Shown here in pieces: positions 56,428-64,000 of a stretch of DNA of 64,000 nucleotides. The position numbers and the translations under genes were made by a program. This DNA is from CAWCVR01 sp963799105. Its GTDB lineage: Bacteria > Acidobacteriota > Terriglobia > Bryobacterales > Bryobacteraceae. Location: assembly GCA_963799105.1 (NCBI GenBank), contig CAWCVR010000001.1:496001-560000 (forward strand). Direction: 5' to 3'. Below the pieces are notes generated by a model, which had not been told where the DNA came from, did not search any database, and saw only the letters and a program-made list of their open reading frames with translations. The stretch's first letter is position 1. Each line of letters starts with the position of its first letter.

Positions 56428-57435
56428 ATGCCACTTTGCTCGATGCGGCAGGTTCTGGACGAAGCGTCCAAGGGCGGCTATGGCGTTGGCGCGTTCAACG
56501 TCAACAATATGGAACAGATCCAGTCCATTATGGAGGCGGCCCGCGAAACCCAGTCGCCGGTCATCATCCAGGCCAGCCGGGGCGCGCGCGCCTATTCGCA
56601 GGATAACTTCCTGTATCACCTGATGATCGCCGCCACGGAAGTCTACCCCGAGATTCCCACGGTGCTGCATCTGGATCACGGCAACAGCGTCGAGACCTGC
56701 AAGAGCGCCATCGAGATGGGCTTCACCAGCGTCATGATGGACGGCTCCCTGATGCCCGACGGCAAGACGCCCTCCAGCTTCGAGTACAACGTGGATGCCA
56801 CCCGCCAGGTGGTGGACATGGCCCACGCCAAGGGCATCACCGTGGAAGGCGAGATCGGCTGCCTGGGCGGCATTGAAGACGGCCACGGCACCGGCCTCGA
56901 TGGCCTCAGCCACCTCACCGACCCAGCCCAGGCCGTGGAGTTCGTGAAGGCCACCGGCCTGGACGCGCTGGCCATCGCCATCGGCACCAGCCACGGCGCC
57001 TACAAGTTCAGCAGCAAGCCCACCGGCGAAACGCTCAAGATGGACCGCCTCATCGAGATCCACAAGCGCCTGCCCAACACCCACCTGGTGATGCACGGCT
57101 CTTCCAGCGTGCCCAAGGAATTGCAGGACATCATCAACCAGTACGGCGGCAAGCTGAAACCCACCTGGGGCGTGCCGGTGGAAGAGATCCAGCTCGGCAT
57201 CAAGAACGGCGTCCGCAAGATCAACGTCGATACCGACAACCGCCTGGCCATCACCGGCGCCATCCGCAAGGTGTTCTTCGAGAAGCCCGAGGAATTCGAC
57301 CCGCGCAGCTACATGAAGCCCGCCCGCGAGGCCATGAAGAAGGTGGTGGCGCAGCGCATGGCGCAATTCGGCCAGGCCGGCCACGCCAAGGATTACGCCC
57401 CTATCCCGCTCGCCGAGATGGCCAAGACCTACTGA
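56428..57435 (+). CDS. fba: class II fructose-bisphosphate aldolase
   Basis: A 335-residue zinc aldolase. VLHLDHGNSVE carries zinc ligand and catalytic residues, VEGEIGCLGGIEDG and LVMHGSSSVP complete the site, and KINVDTDNRLA binds the phosphate. The enzyme splits fructose-1,6-bisphosphate in glycolysis and runs in reverse for gluconeogenesis. AAGGAG is 11 bases upstream of ATG. High codon bias toward GGC/AAG/GAC fits strong expression. Confidence 0.96.
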   Translation: MPLCSMRQVLDEASKGGYGVGAFNVNNMEQIQSIMEAARETQSPVIIQASRGARAYSQDNFLYHLMIAATEVYPEIPTVLHLDHGNSVETCKSAIEMGFTSVMMDGSLMPDGKTPSSFEYNVDATRQVVDMAHAKGITVEGEIGCLGGIEDGHGTGLDGLSHLTDPAQAVEFVKATGLDALAIAIGTSHGAYKFSSKPTGETLKMDRLIEIHKRLPNTHLVMHGSSSVPKELQDIINQYGGKLKPTWGVPVEEIQLGIKNGVRKINVDTDNRLAITGAIRKVFFEKPEEFDPRSYMKPAREAMKKVVAQRMAQFGQAGHAKDYAPIPLAEMAKTY

Positions 57436-57511
57436 GGCGTACGCCCGCGGGCCACGCCGCCGGAAGCCGCGACGAAACCAGCGCCAAAACTACAATCTCA
57501 CGCGAAGGCGC

Positions 57512-57552
57512 AAAGCCGTAAAGAAGAACCCGTTAGGCTTCTTTGCGGCTTT
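57512..57552 (+). terminator. long hairpin after fba
   Basis: AAAGCCGTAAAGAAG pairs with CTTCTTTGCGGCTTT (14 of 15 plus one G-T) around an 11-base loop. It lies 76 bases after the stop and ends in CTTT rather than a T-run. The sequence resembles a widespread GCAAAG-type palindromic repeat, so it may be a repeat that also terminates. Confidence 0.5.
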
Positions 57553-57618
57553 GGTGTGCCAGTGCGTGACGCGTTGTTTCTTTCGCGGCTTCTTGCCGAG
57601 TGGCGCCCGGCTGCACCC

Positions 57619-57810
57619 CTACATCTTCCCGATGCGGACCCGGGAGATGCGATTGCGCTCCATTTCGAGGACCGTGTAGCGGCGGCCGTCGAACTCCACC
57701 GTGGCGCCGGCGCGCGGGATTTCGCCCAGGCGGAACGGCAGGAAGCCGGCCAGCGTTTCGAAATCGTCGTCGGCGGGGATTTCGATCCCGTATTCGGTTT
57801 CCGGATCCGG
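57619..57810 (-). pseudogene. duplicated C-terminal fragment of the HlyC/CorC-domain gene
   Basis: About 63 codons (ETEYGIEIPADDDFETLAGF ... VLEMERNRISRVRIGKM) copy the end of the gene at 62483 with few changes (IPADDDFETLAGFLPFRL versus IPADDGFETLAGFLLFHL). DNA similarity runs from about 57600 to 57810. The rest of the gene is missing and there is no start, so it is a non-functional partial duplicate next to a family C repeat. Confidence 0.85.
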
Positions 57811-57856
57811 TGCTGTCGCGCGGCCGCTCGCTGCTCGATTCGGAGCCACGACCGTA

Positions 57857-57950
57857 AGAAGCCGCGAAAAAACCGGTTGGCAGGCTGGCGCGCCTGCCCC
57901 ACCCACCTGCAAGTCCTTCGGCCCCAATGTGGGACAGACGCTTTCGTCCA
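57857..57950. repeat. diverged family C repeat, copy 3, reverse orientation
   Basis: AGAAGC...CCGGTTGGCAGGC, GCGCCTGCCCCAC, TGCAAGTCCTTCG and GTGGGACAGACGCTTTCGTC follow the order of the reverse complement of family C. One end is degraded. Confidence 0.75.
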
Positions 57951-58469
57951 CCCGGGAGTGCGCTCGTTTTTTCCCCGGCTTCCTAAGTAATGGTTTCCCG
58001 CAAGGGCGCATCGTCACACGGTCGAAGACATGGCCGCCCTCGTAATGTAGGCGATGGTCCACAGACGGGGCTCGGCCGGTCGAAGCCGACTTCCCGTCCC
58101 GTGCTTTCTGTGACCGGCGCTTCCCGGGAGGAACCGGCGGCTTCCGATCTCCGGTTGACGGCGCCGCTTCCAGGAAGCGGCCGGCCTTTCGGCCGCGCAC
58201 TGCCGAGGTGCGGACCCGTCCCGAGTGTCTCAAGAATGGCCGCTACCGTTGAAAGACTCTTCTGCGATGGCCCGCCCCGTTCCAGAGGGGGATCGGAAAT
58301 GTCTACCCCGCGGCCCGCGCTCGCTTGCAGCCCGTCTAATCGCATCGTTTTTCCAACGCGACGTCCCGCACAAGCGGTGGGCGGCGTTTTTCGACACCAT
58401 CGGTCCTTTGTGCAACCGGTGGCGAAGACGGTCGAACGCTGTGCCGGGTGGCGGCGAAGCGGCGCGGAT
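57951..58469. other. 519-base stretch with no supported gene
   Basis: Only shadow frames are seen. The GC-rich sequence has several short palindromes but nothing I can assign. Confidence 0.45.
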
Positions 58470-58622
58470 TCAGTGCGCAATCAGATACAAAATGCCGAAG
58501 TAAGCAACCGCAATCCCGGCAATCGAGAAGCTCACAGCCAGGAACACGGGCACGGAACGCCGTACCGCCGGCTCCGTCCCTCCCTGCTGGTTCAGCCCGT
58601 TCTCACTGACCAAGACTCTCAT
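58470..58622 (-). CDS. small single-pass membrane protein
   Basis: 50 residues from ATG 58622 (MRVLVSENGLNQQGG...), with one C-terminal transmembrane helix, VPVFLAVSFSIAGIAVAYFG, ending ILYLIAH. The size and topology resemble small subunits of respiratory complexes, but no family is recognised. It follows the lipoprotein gene by 46 bases in the same direction. Confidence 0.55.
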   Translation of the reverse strand: MRVLVSENGLNQQGGTEPAVRRSVPVFLAVSFSIAGIAVAYFGILYLIAH

Positions 58623-58668
58623 GGTGTTGGCCTCCCAATCCAACGCGGCAGGCCCGGCCCCGGCCATG

Positions 58669-59220
58669 TTACCTGCCTGCCAGCCGGTCTCCCTTGGTTT
58701 GCGCCTGCCGCTCCAAATCGCCCACCTTTAAACGGAAAGCGGCTACTCGGATTCGATACCAAACCTGCGAGTCGGACTTCTCACCCGCGAGTTGAAGCAT
58801 GCGCTGGACGAACGGCCGGGCACTTTCCGGGTTGACGGAATACTGCGTCGCATACTCGATCAGTTGGTCCAGTGTTCCAAGCTCCATCATCTTGGCCGTC
58901 ACGACGGAGACCACCCTGCTCTCCTCGCTTTGTTCCCGCGACCCGGCGCCGCCAGGGAACACTCCGATTGCCGCACGCATCACCAGCAGCAGCTCTTTCC
59001 CGTTTGACGCCTTCTCAGCCATCCGCAGGATCACCTTCTGCTGCGCCGCGGACTGCGGCGGCGCCGCGCTGGCAGCCATGTAAAGCTCCTGCATGGCTGC
59101 GCTTACCGCCTGCTCCGCCTCGGGTACAGGTTCCACGGCGCTTCTCGCAGCGGTGCCGCAGGAAGCCAGGTTCCAGGCGACCATCAGCACAACTGGTACA
59201 CCACGAGAACAGCTCCACAT
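58669..59220 (-). CDS. putative lipoprotein
   Basis: 183 residues from ATG 59220. A short signal ends in NLASC, a lipobox, so the protein is likely lipid-anchored at Cys20. The rest is alpha-helical (AEQAVSAAMQELYMAASAAP, RMAEKASNGKELLLVMRAAI) without known domain. Divergent from the large cytochrome gene; a functional link is possible but not shown. Confidence 0.6.
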   Translation of the reverse strand: MWSCSRGVPVVLMVAWNLASCGTAARSAVEPVPEAEQAVSAAMQELYMAASAAPPQSAAQQKVILRMAEKASNGKELLLVMRAAIGVFPGGAGSREQSEESRVVSVVTAKMMELGTLDQLIEYATQYSVNPESARPFVQRMLQLAGEKSDSQVWYRIRVAAFRLKVGDLERQAQTKGDRLAGR

Positions 59221-59363
59221 ATTGGGAGCGTACATCCAAATTGGTTTTCTGAACAGAAGTTTTTCACAGCTTGACGCAAATTGCAGCACAGTATAGGATT
59301 AAGAGGTCGTTGTATCCCGTTTTGGAACTTCGAAACGGCTGAATCGTTGAAAACTACCACACC

Positions 59364-62144
59364 ATGACGGCCGTGACCCTTCTCCGGCTCGCTGCCATTC
59401 TTACTCTCCTGACCGCCGGTCTCACCGGTCAGCAGGCGGCGCAACTGCGTTCCGAGGACTGTGCCGGCTGCCATGATCCCGGCCCGCGCACCGGCAAGCG
59501 CCAGCCCGGAGTGCCCCCGGGCTTCAACGCGGCCGCCCTGAAATCATCGCCCCATGCCGCCCTGGATTGCGTGGCCTGCCACAGTGGCATCAAAGAACTG
59601 CCGCATCCGGAAAAACCGGCCCCCGTCGATTGCGGCCAGTGTCACAGCGAAGAACAGAGCCAGTATGGCGCCAGCGTCCACGGAAAGAAGGCGGCCCAGA
59701 ACGACCCGTATGCCCCCGAACTGCAAGCTCTGCCACGGCACGCATGACATCCTGCCCCCGTCCAACATGAAGTCGCCGGTGGCCACCATCAACGTTCCGC
59801 GGCTCTGCGGCGGCTGTCACAGCGAAGACACCGAAGTCAGCAAGACGCGCGCCATGTCGCAGACCAACATCCTGGAGAATTACAAGGACGGCCTTCACGG
59901 CGTCGGCCTGTTCAAGCAGGGCCTGACGGTCACGGCGGTCTGCACCAGTTGCCACACGGCGCACAACCAACTCCCTCACACCGATCCCCGCTCCTCGATC
60001 GCCAAGCAGAACATCGCCCGAACCTGTACGCGGTGCCACGCGCAGATCGAGGCGGTGCACCGCCAGTTCATCCGCGGCGAGCTATGGGAGAAGCAGCCGC
60101 ACCTGATCCCGGCGTGCGTGGACTGCCACGAGCCTCACAAGATCCGCAAGGTCTTCTACACCGAAGGCATGTCCAACGGCGATTGCCTGAGCTGCCATTC
60201 CAATCCCAGCCTCCGCGGAACGGTCAACGGCCAATCCGTGCCACTGTACGTCAACGCGGCCGAGCTGGCGGGCTCGCGGCATTCCCGTATTGCCTGCGTG
60301 CAATGCCATACCGGCGGGACACCGTCTGACGTGAGAGCCTGCAGCTCCATCAAGGATAAGGTGGATTGCTCCATCTGCCACGAAAAGGTCGTGGACCAGT
60401 ACCGCGAAAGCACGCACGGCGCCCTGGCCGCGCAAGGCAGTCCCGACGCGCCCCTCTGCCAGGACTGCCACAGCCCGCACGGCACCCTGGGCAAGCTCGA
60501 TTCCGCCTCGATCCTACGTATTCGCGCAACGTCCCCGCCTTGTGCGCGAAGTGCCACCAGGAGGGGCACAAGGCCGCCGTCCGCTATTCCGGCAAGCAGG
60601 ACCACATCGTGGACCGTTATCGCGAGAGCATCCACGGCAAAGGGCTCCTGGAGGCCGGCCTGACCGTCACCGCCAATTGCGCCGACTGCCACACCGCGCA
60701 CCACGAGCTTCCCAGCCGCGACCCGCGCTCCAGCGTGAGCCGCGCCAACATTGCCGAAACCTGCGCACAATGCCACCGCGGCATCTACGAGTTGTTCATC
60801 GCCAGCGTCCACAGCCCCAATGTCACTCACTCCGGGAAACCGCTGCCGGTCTGCGCCGATTGCCACTCCGCCCACAGCATCCAGCGCACCGATCTCTCCG
60901 AGTTCCGCCTGAACATCATGGATCAGTGCGGCCGCTGCCACAAGCAGATTACCGAGGCCTACTTCGAGACCTTCCACGGCAAGGTCTCAAAACTGGGATA
61001 CCTCAAGACCGCCAAGTGCTACGACTGTCATGGAGCGCACGACATTCTGCCGGTCAACGATCCGCGCTCACATCTCAGCCGGACCAACATCGTCGCCACC
61101 TGCGGCAAGTGCCATACCGGCTCCCACCGCCAGTTCGCCGGCTATCTGACGCACGCCACCCACCACGATCCGAAGAAGTATCCTTTCCTGTTCGTCACCT
61201 TCTGGGGCATGACCACCCTGCTGATCGGAACGCTGGTGGTCTCCGGCGCGCACACCTTGCTGTGGCTGCCCCGATCCTTCGAATACCGCAAGCTGAACAA
61301 GATCGCGGAGAAGGAATCCAAGACCTATGTGCGCCGTTTCCGGCGGTTCCATCGCAACCTTCACCTGATGGTGGTCTCCAGTTTCCTGGGGCTCGCTCTG
61401 ACGGGCATGATTCTGAAGTTCTCCTATGCGGGCTGGGCGAAAGTCCTGGCCCATCTTCTGGGCGGTTTCGAAGCGGCGGGTCTGATCCACCGGTTTTGCG
61501 CCGTCCTGACCTTCACCTACTTCGGCCTGCACGCGTACGATCTGGTGAAGCAGCGGCGCGCCAGCGGCAAGAGCTGGCGCCAGTTCATCGCCGGCGAAGA
61601 GAGCATGCTCTTCAACCGGCGCGACTTGCACGAACTGGCGGGCTCCCTCAAATGGTTTTTCAACCGCGGCCCGCGTCCCGAATACGGCCGCTGGACCTAT
61701 TGGGAAAAATTCGACTATTTCGCGGTGTTCTGGGGCGTGGCCGTGATCGGTGGCACCGGCCTCCTGCTGTGGTTTCCGGAGATCTTCACGTATCTGTTCC
61801 CGGGCTGGGCCGTCAATGTCGCCACCACCATCCACAGCGACGAGGCCCTTCTAGCCGTGAGTTTCATTTTCGTGGTGCACTTCTTCAACACGCACTTCCG
61901 CCCCGAAAAATTCCCCATCGACACCGTGATCTTCACGGAGGGGATGCCGCTCGAGGAGTTTCAGCGCGACCGCCCCAGAGAGTACCGCCAACTGGTGGAG
62001 AGCGGCGAGTTGGCCCAAATGACGATGCCGCCGCCCGCGCCCCGCGACGTGAGATTCTGGCGCCGCCTCGGCTTCACCGCTCTGACGATCGGCCTGGTTT
62101 TGATCGGCCTGATCGTCTACGCCATGCTCTTCGCCTATCGCTGA
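59364..62144 (+). CDS. CbcL-like 19-haem cytochrome c / cytochrome b fusion, two indels
   Basis: About 926 residues after correction of one extra C near 59712-59716 and one lost base near 60512. A signal peptide (LLRLAAILTLLTAGLTGQQ) precedes 19 CxxCH haem motifs (CAGCH, CVACH, CGQCH, CKLCH, CGGCH ... CYDCH, CGKCH). From about residue 610 a cytochrome-b561/HydC-like domain with about six helices carries histidines (RNLHLMV, LIHRF, GLHAYD, TIHSDE, FVVHFF) fit for two b haems. Geobacter CbcL has the same plan with fewer haems and oxidises menaquinol in extracellular electron transfer. Confidence 0.88.
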
Positions 62145-62279
62145 CCTGGTGCGGTGTCCGCAAAATAACCGGACAATTCATGGTTTCCGCTTTCCGGACT
62201 TGGGGTTGGCGCAGCCGGGCTGGATCCGCTCCAAGGTCCGGCGGCACAGGGCGATCTTTTCCTGGATGGATTCGACGGC

Positions 62280-62328
62280 TGCGGGCCACTCCCTCACGGC
62301 CGTGATACCGAACGGAACCGCGAGCGTC
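62280..62328. repeat. short piece of family D repeat
   Basis: GCGGGCCACTCCCTCACGGC and GAACCGCGAGCGT match the family D copies at 31732 and 32083. It directly adjoins family C copy 2, as in the 32-kb cluster. Confidence 0.7.
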
Positions 62329-62459
62329 AGAAGCTGTGAAGAAATCGGCCGGACTGCCGGGTTGACAGACGAAAGCGTCTGTCCCACATTGCACTCGAAG
62401 GACTTGCAGCGAGGTGGGGCAGGCGCTTCCGCCTGTCAACCGATTTCTTCACAGCTTCT
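62329..62459. repeat. MITE-like repeat, family C copy 2 (131 bp)
   Basis: Nearly identical to copy 1 (a few changes, such as GCACTCG for GCATTCG and CTGTCAACC for CTGCCAACC), with the same 20-bp terminal inverted repeats. Confidence 0.9.
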
Positions 62460-62482
62460 CAGCGAGCGGCCCGGCCGCACCC

Positions 62483-63805
62483 CTACATCTTCTCGATGCG
62501 GACGCGGGAGATGCGATTGCGCTCCATTTCGAGGACCGTGTAGCGGCGGCCGTCGAACTCCACCGTGGCGCCGGCGCGGGGGATCTCGCCCAGGTGGAAC
62601 AGCAGAAAGCCGGCCAGCGTCTCGAAACCGTCGTCGGCGGGGATCTCGATCCCGTATTCGGTTTCCAGATCGCGGATGCGGGTGGCGCCGTCCAACTCCG
62701 CTTCGTCGGCTTCCACGGGGAGCGGCTGGCTCTTCTCGTCGTGTTCGTCCTCGATCCGTCCCACCAGTTGCTCGAGCACGTCCTCGACCGTAAGCATCCC
62801 CACGATGGTGCCGAATTCATCCACCACCATGGCCATGTGCGAATGGCCCTGGCGAAACTCCTCCAACATCTGCGAAAGGGGCTTGGTCTCGGGAACCACC
62901 AGGTGCGGGCGGATGAGCCGGGAGACGTGAAACGGCCGCATGGGCCGGCCCGCCAGGCTGGCGCGCCGCCGCTCCATCCACACCGGAAGCAGATCCTTGT
63001 GATGCAGGATGCCGAGGATCTTCTCGGGCGTCCCGTCGTAGACCGGCAGACGGGAATGCTGCGTCCGGGCCATGGCGGCCAACACTTCGTCCAGCGAAGC
63101 GTGGATTTCGATCGAGACGACGTCGTTGCGCGGCACCATGATCTCGCGGACCGCGATGACGCCGAAATCGAGCACCCGGTGAATCATGTCCTCCTGGATT
63201 TCGGGCAGGTACCCCAGTCCGCGGCTGGAACTCACGATCAGTTTGAGTTCCTCGGCCGAGTGGCCCACGCCGGTCGCCGTTCCGCTCAGACCCAACATCC
63301 GCGTGATGGCGCCGGCCGAACGCTCGATGACCACCACGAATGCCATGGACAAGCGGTAGAACACCAGCAGCGCGGGAGCCACCAGGGCCGCCAGCCGGTC
63401 CGCTTTGGCGATGGCGAGTCTCTTCGGCACCACTTCGCCGAGCACCACATGCAGGAAGCTGATGGCGAGAAACGAGACCAGCAGAGCGGCGCCGCGTAGA
63501 AGCTCGGCGGCCAGCGGCGTGGCGGGCGGATGGAAGGCGCCCAACAGGGTCTGGTACAGCGCGCCCTCCCCGGCCCAACCGAGTCCGAGGCTGGCCAGGG
63601 TCACACCGACTTGCGTTACCGAGAGGAGCCTGCCGGGATTAGAAAGCAGGTTGAGAGCGGCCTGCGCGCCCGCCGACCCTTCTTCCGCCATCTGGCGCAG
63701 CCGCGAGTGTCTCACCGACAGCAGGGACACCTCGGCGCCCGCGAAGAAAGCGTTCACGGCGATCAGCCAGGCGACGAGGAGAAAATGAAACAGGTCGAAA
63801 TTCAC
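62483..63805 (-). CDS. HlyC/CorC (CNNM plus CBS) family membrane protein
   Basis: 440 residues from GTG 63805 (NFDLFHFLLVAWLIAVNAFF). The N-terminal CNNM domain has about four hydrophobic helices and SFLHVVLGEVVPKRLAIAKA. Two CBS domains follow (VPRNDVVSIEIHASLDEVLA; MAMVVDEFGTIVGMLTVEDV). The CorC_HlyC domain ends it (ETEYGIEIPADDGFETLAGF). Members take part in Mg/Co efflux or resistance; the haemolysin name is historical. Its C-terminal end is duplicated at 57.6 kb. Confidence 0.93.
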   Translation of the reverse strand: MNFDLFHFLLVAWLIAVNAFFAGAEVSLLSVRHSRLRQMAEEGSAGAQAALNLLSNPGRLLSVTQVGVTLASLGLGWAGEGALYQTLLGAFHPPATPLAAELLRGAALLVSFLAISFLHVVLGEVVPKRLAIAKADRLAALVAPALLVFYRLSMAFVVVIERSAGAITRMLGLSGTATGVGHSAEELKLIVSSSRGLGYLPEIQEDMIHRVLDFGVIAVREIMVPRNDVVSIEIHASLDEVLAAMARTQHSRLPVYDGTPEKILGILHHKDLLPVWMERRRASLAGRPMRPFHVSRLIRPHLVVPETKPLSQMLEEFRQGHSHMAMVVDEFGTIVGMLTVEDVLEQLVGRIEDEHDEKSQPLPVEADEAELDGATRIRDLETEYGIEIPADDGFETLAGFLLFHLGEIPRAGATVEFDGRRYTVLEMERNRISRVRIEKM

Positions 63806-63835
63806 ACGGCCCCGAAAATTAATTCTAGCGGCTTT

Positions 63836-63940
63836 GTGGGGCGGACGCCCTCGTCCGCGGCCGGCCCCCTGGCCGGCCTTCCCGCCGGTGGCAAACAGCG
63901 GGACGGGGGCGTCCCGCGCGGACCAGGGGGTCCGCCCCAC
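63836..63940. repeat. BIME-like palindromic repeat, family A copy 3
   Basis: 105 bp, opening GTGGGGCGGACGCCCTCGTC and closing GGACCAGGGGGTCCGCCCCA. The inner GGCCGGCCCCCTGGCCGGCC hairpin is shared with copies 1 and 2. Confidence 0.88.
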
Positions 63941-63976
63941 AAGGCGCCGGGTCTCCCGTTATCATGAAGTCTAGCC

Positions 63977-64000
63977 ATGGCTCTCTCCCCGCTCCGGCGC
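63977..64000 (+). CDS. possible start of a gene cut by the window end
   Basis: ATG at 63977 followed by MALSPLRR-type codons to the edge. Too short to identify; the call rests only on the ATG downstream of a repeat. Confidence 0.15.

Overview
The window looks like a chromosomal segment of a high-GC acidobacterium, most likely Bryobacterales/Solibacter-like. The support is an acidobacterial-type VWFA protein, an Oar-like TonB-dependent receptor, a large hopanoid operon, several secreted glycoside hydrolases, many VapBC modules and abundant palindromic repeats. This placement is inferred from gene content; no rRNA or tRNA gene is visible.

Layout. 0-6.4 kb: the C-terminal part of a TonB-dependent receptor, a LacI regulator, a VapBC pair, a DUF2442 protein and gene remnants. 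6.4-10 kb: a DUF6599 / Tat-DUF362 / membrane polyferredoxin operon. 10-12.2 kb: groES-groEL behind a CIRCE-type operator, closed by a strong terminator, with a group II intron (12.25-14.13 kb) inserted directly after the terminator. 14.2-18.9 kb: VapBC, an ArnT-like glycosyltransferase and a secreted alpha-galactosidase-like enzyme. 19-20.5 kb: rapZ-hpf. 20.9-30.75 kb: a minus-strand hopanoid operon reading ispH-shc-hpnH-hpnA-hpnG-adh-adh-hpnC-hpnD. 30.8-41.3 kb: ogt, a membrane protein, a PH-domain protein, TPR proteins, an S46 peptidase and an ArsA-family ATPase. 41.5-48 kb: an accessory stretch with UPF0175, an IS (DUF6788 plus transposase), VapBC, a PLP enzyme, a HicB remnant and a two-gene AAA ATPase / DUF4276 (TOPRIM-like) module. 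48-51.2 kb: YbgC thioesterase, a MoaD-MoaE fusion, VWFA protein, Hfq and an inositol monophosphatase. 51.3-57.4 kb: a GH2 remnant, a GH35/DUF5597 enzyme, a beta-barrel protein, phosphoglucomutase and class II aldolase. 58.4-63.8 kb: small envelope proteins, a 19-haem cytochrome c / cytochrome b fusion and an HlyC/CNNM-type membrane protein.

Three things stand out. (1) The hopanoid operon holds two zinc MDR dehydrogenases directly after hpnG and has no hpnE; one dehydrogenase could be the reductase that turns ribosylhopane into bacteriohopanetetrol. (2) The 59.4-62.1 kb gene encodes a CbcL-like giant quinone-linked cytochrome. (3) Several repeat families scattered between genes share one design, a GTGG foot next to a hairpin. 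They resemble REP/BIME elements, and some supply the stop codons of neighbouring genes.

Caution on sequence quality: groES, groEL, hpnC, one TPR gene, arsA and the big cytochrome gene are broken by single-base indels. I count about 20, of which about 17 are insertions and nine lie in hpnC. Removing them restores normal family lengths with well-conserved protein sequence, so sequencing or assembly error is more likely than gene decay.
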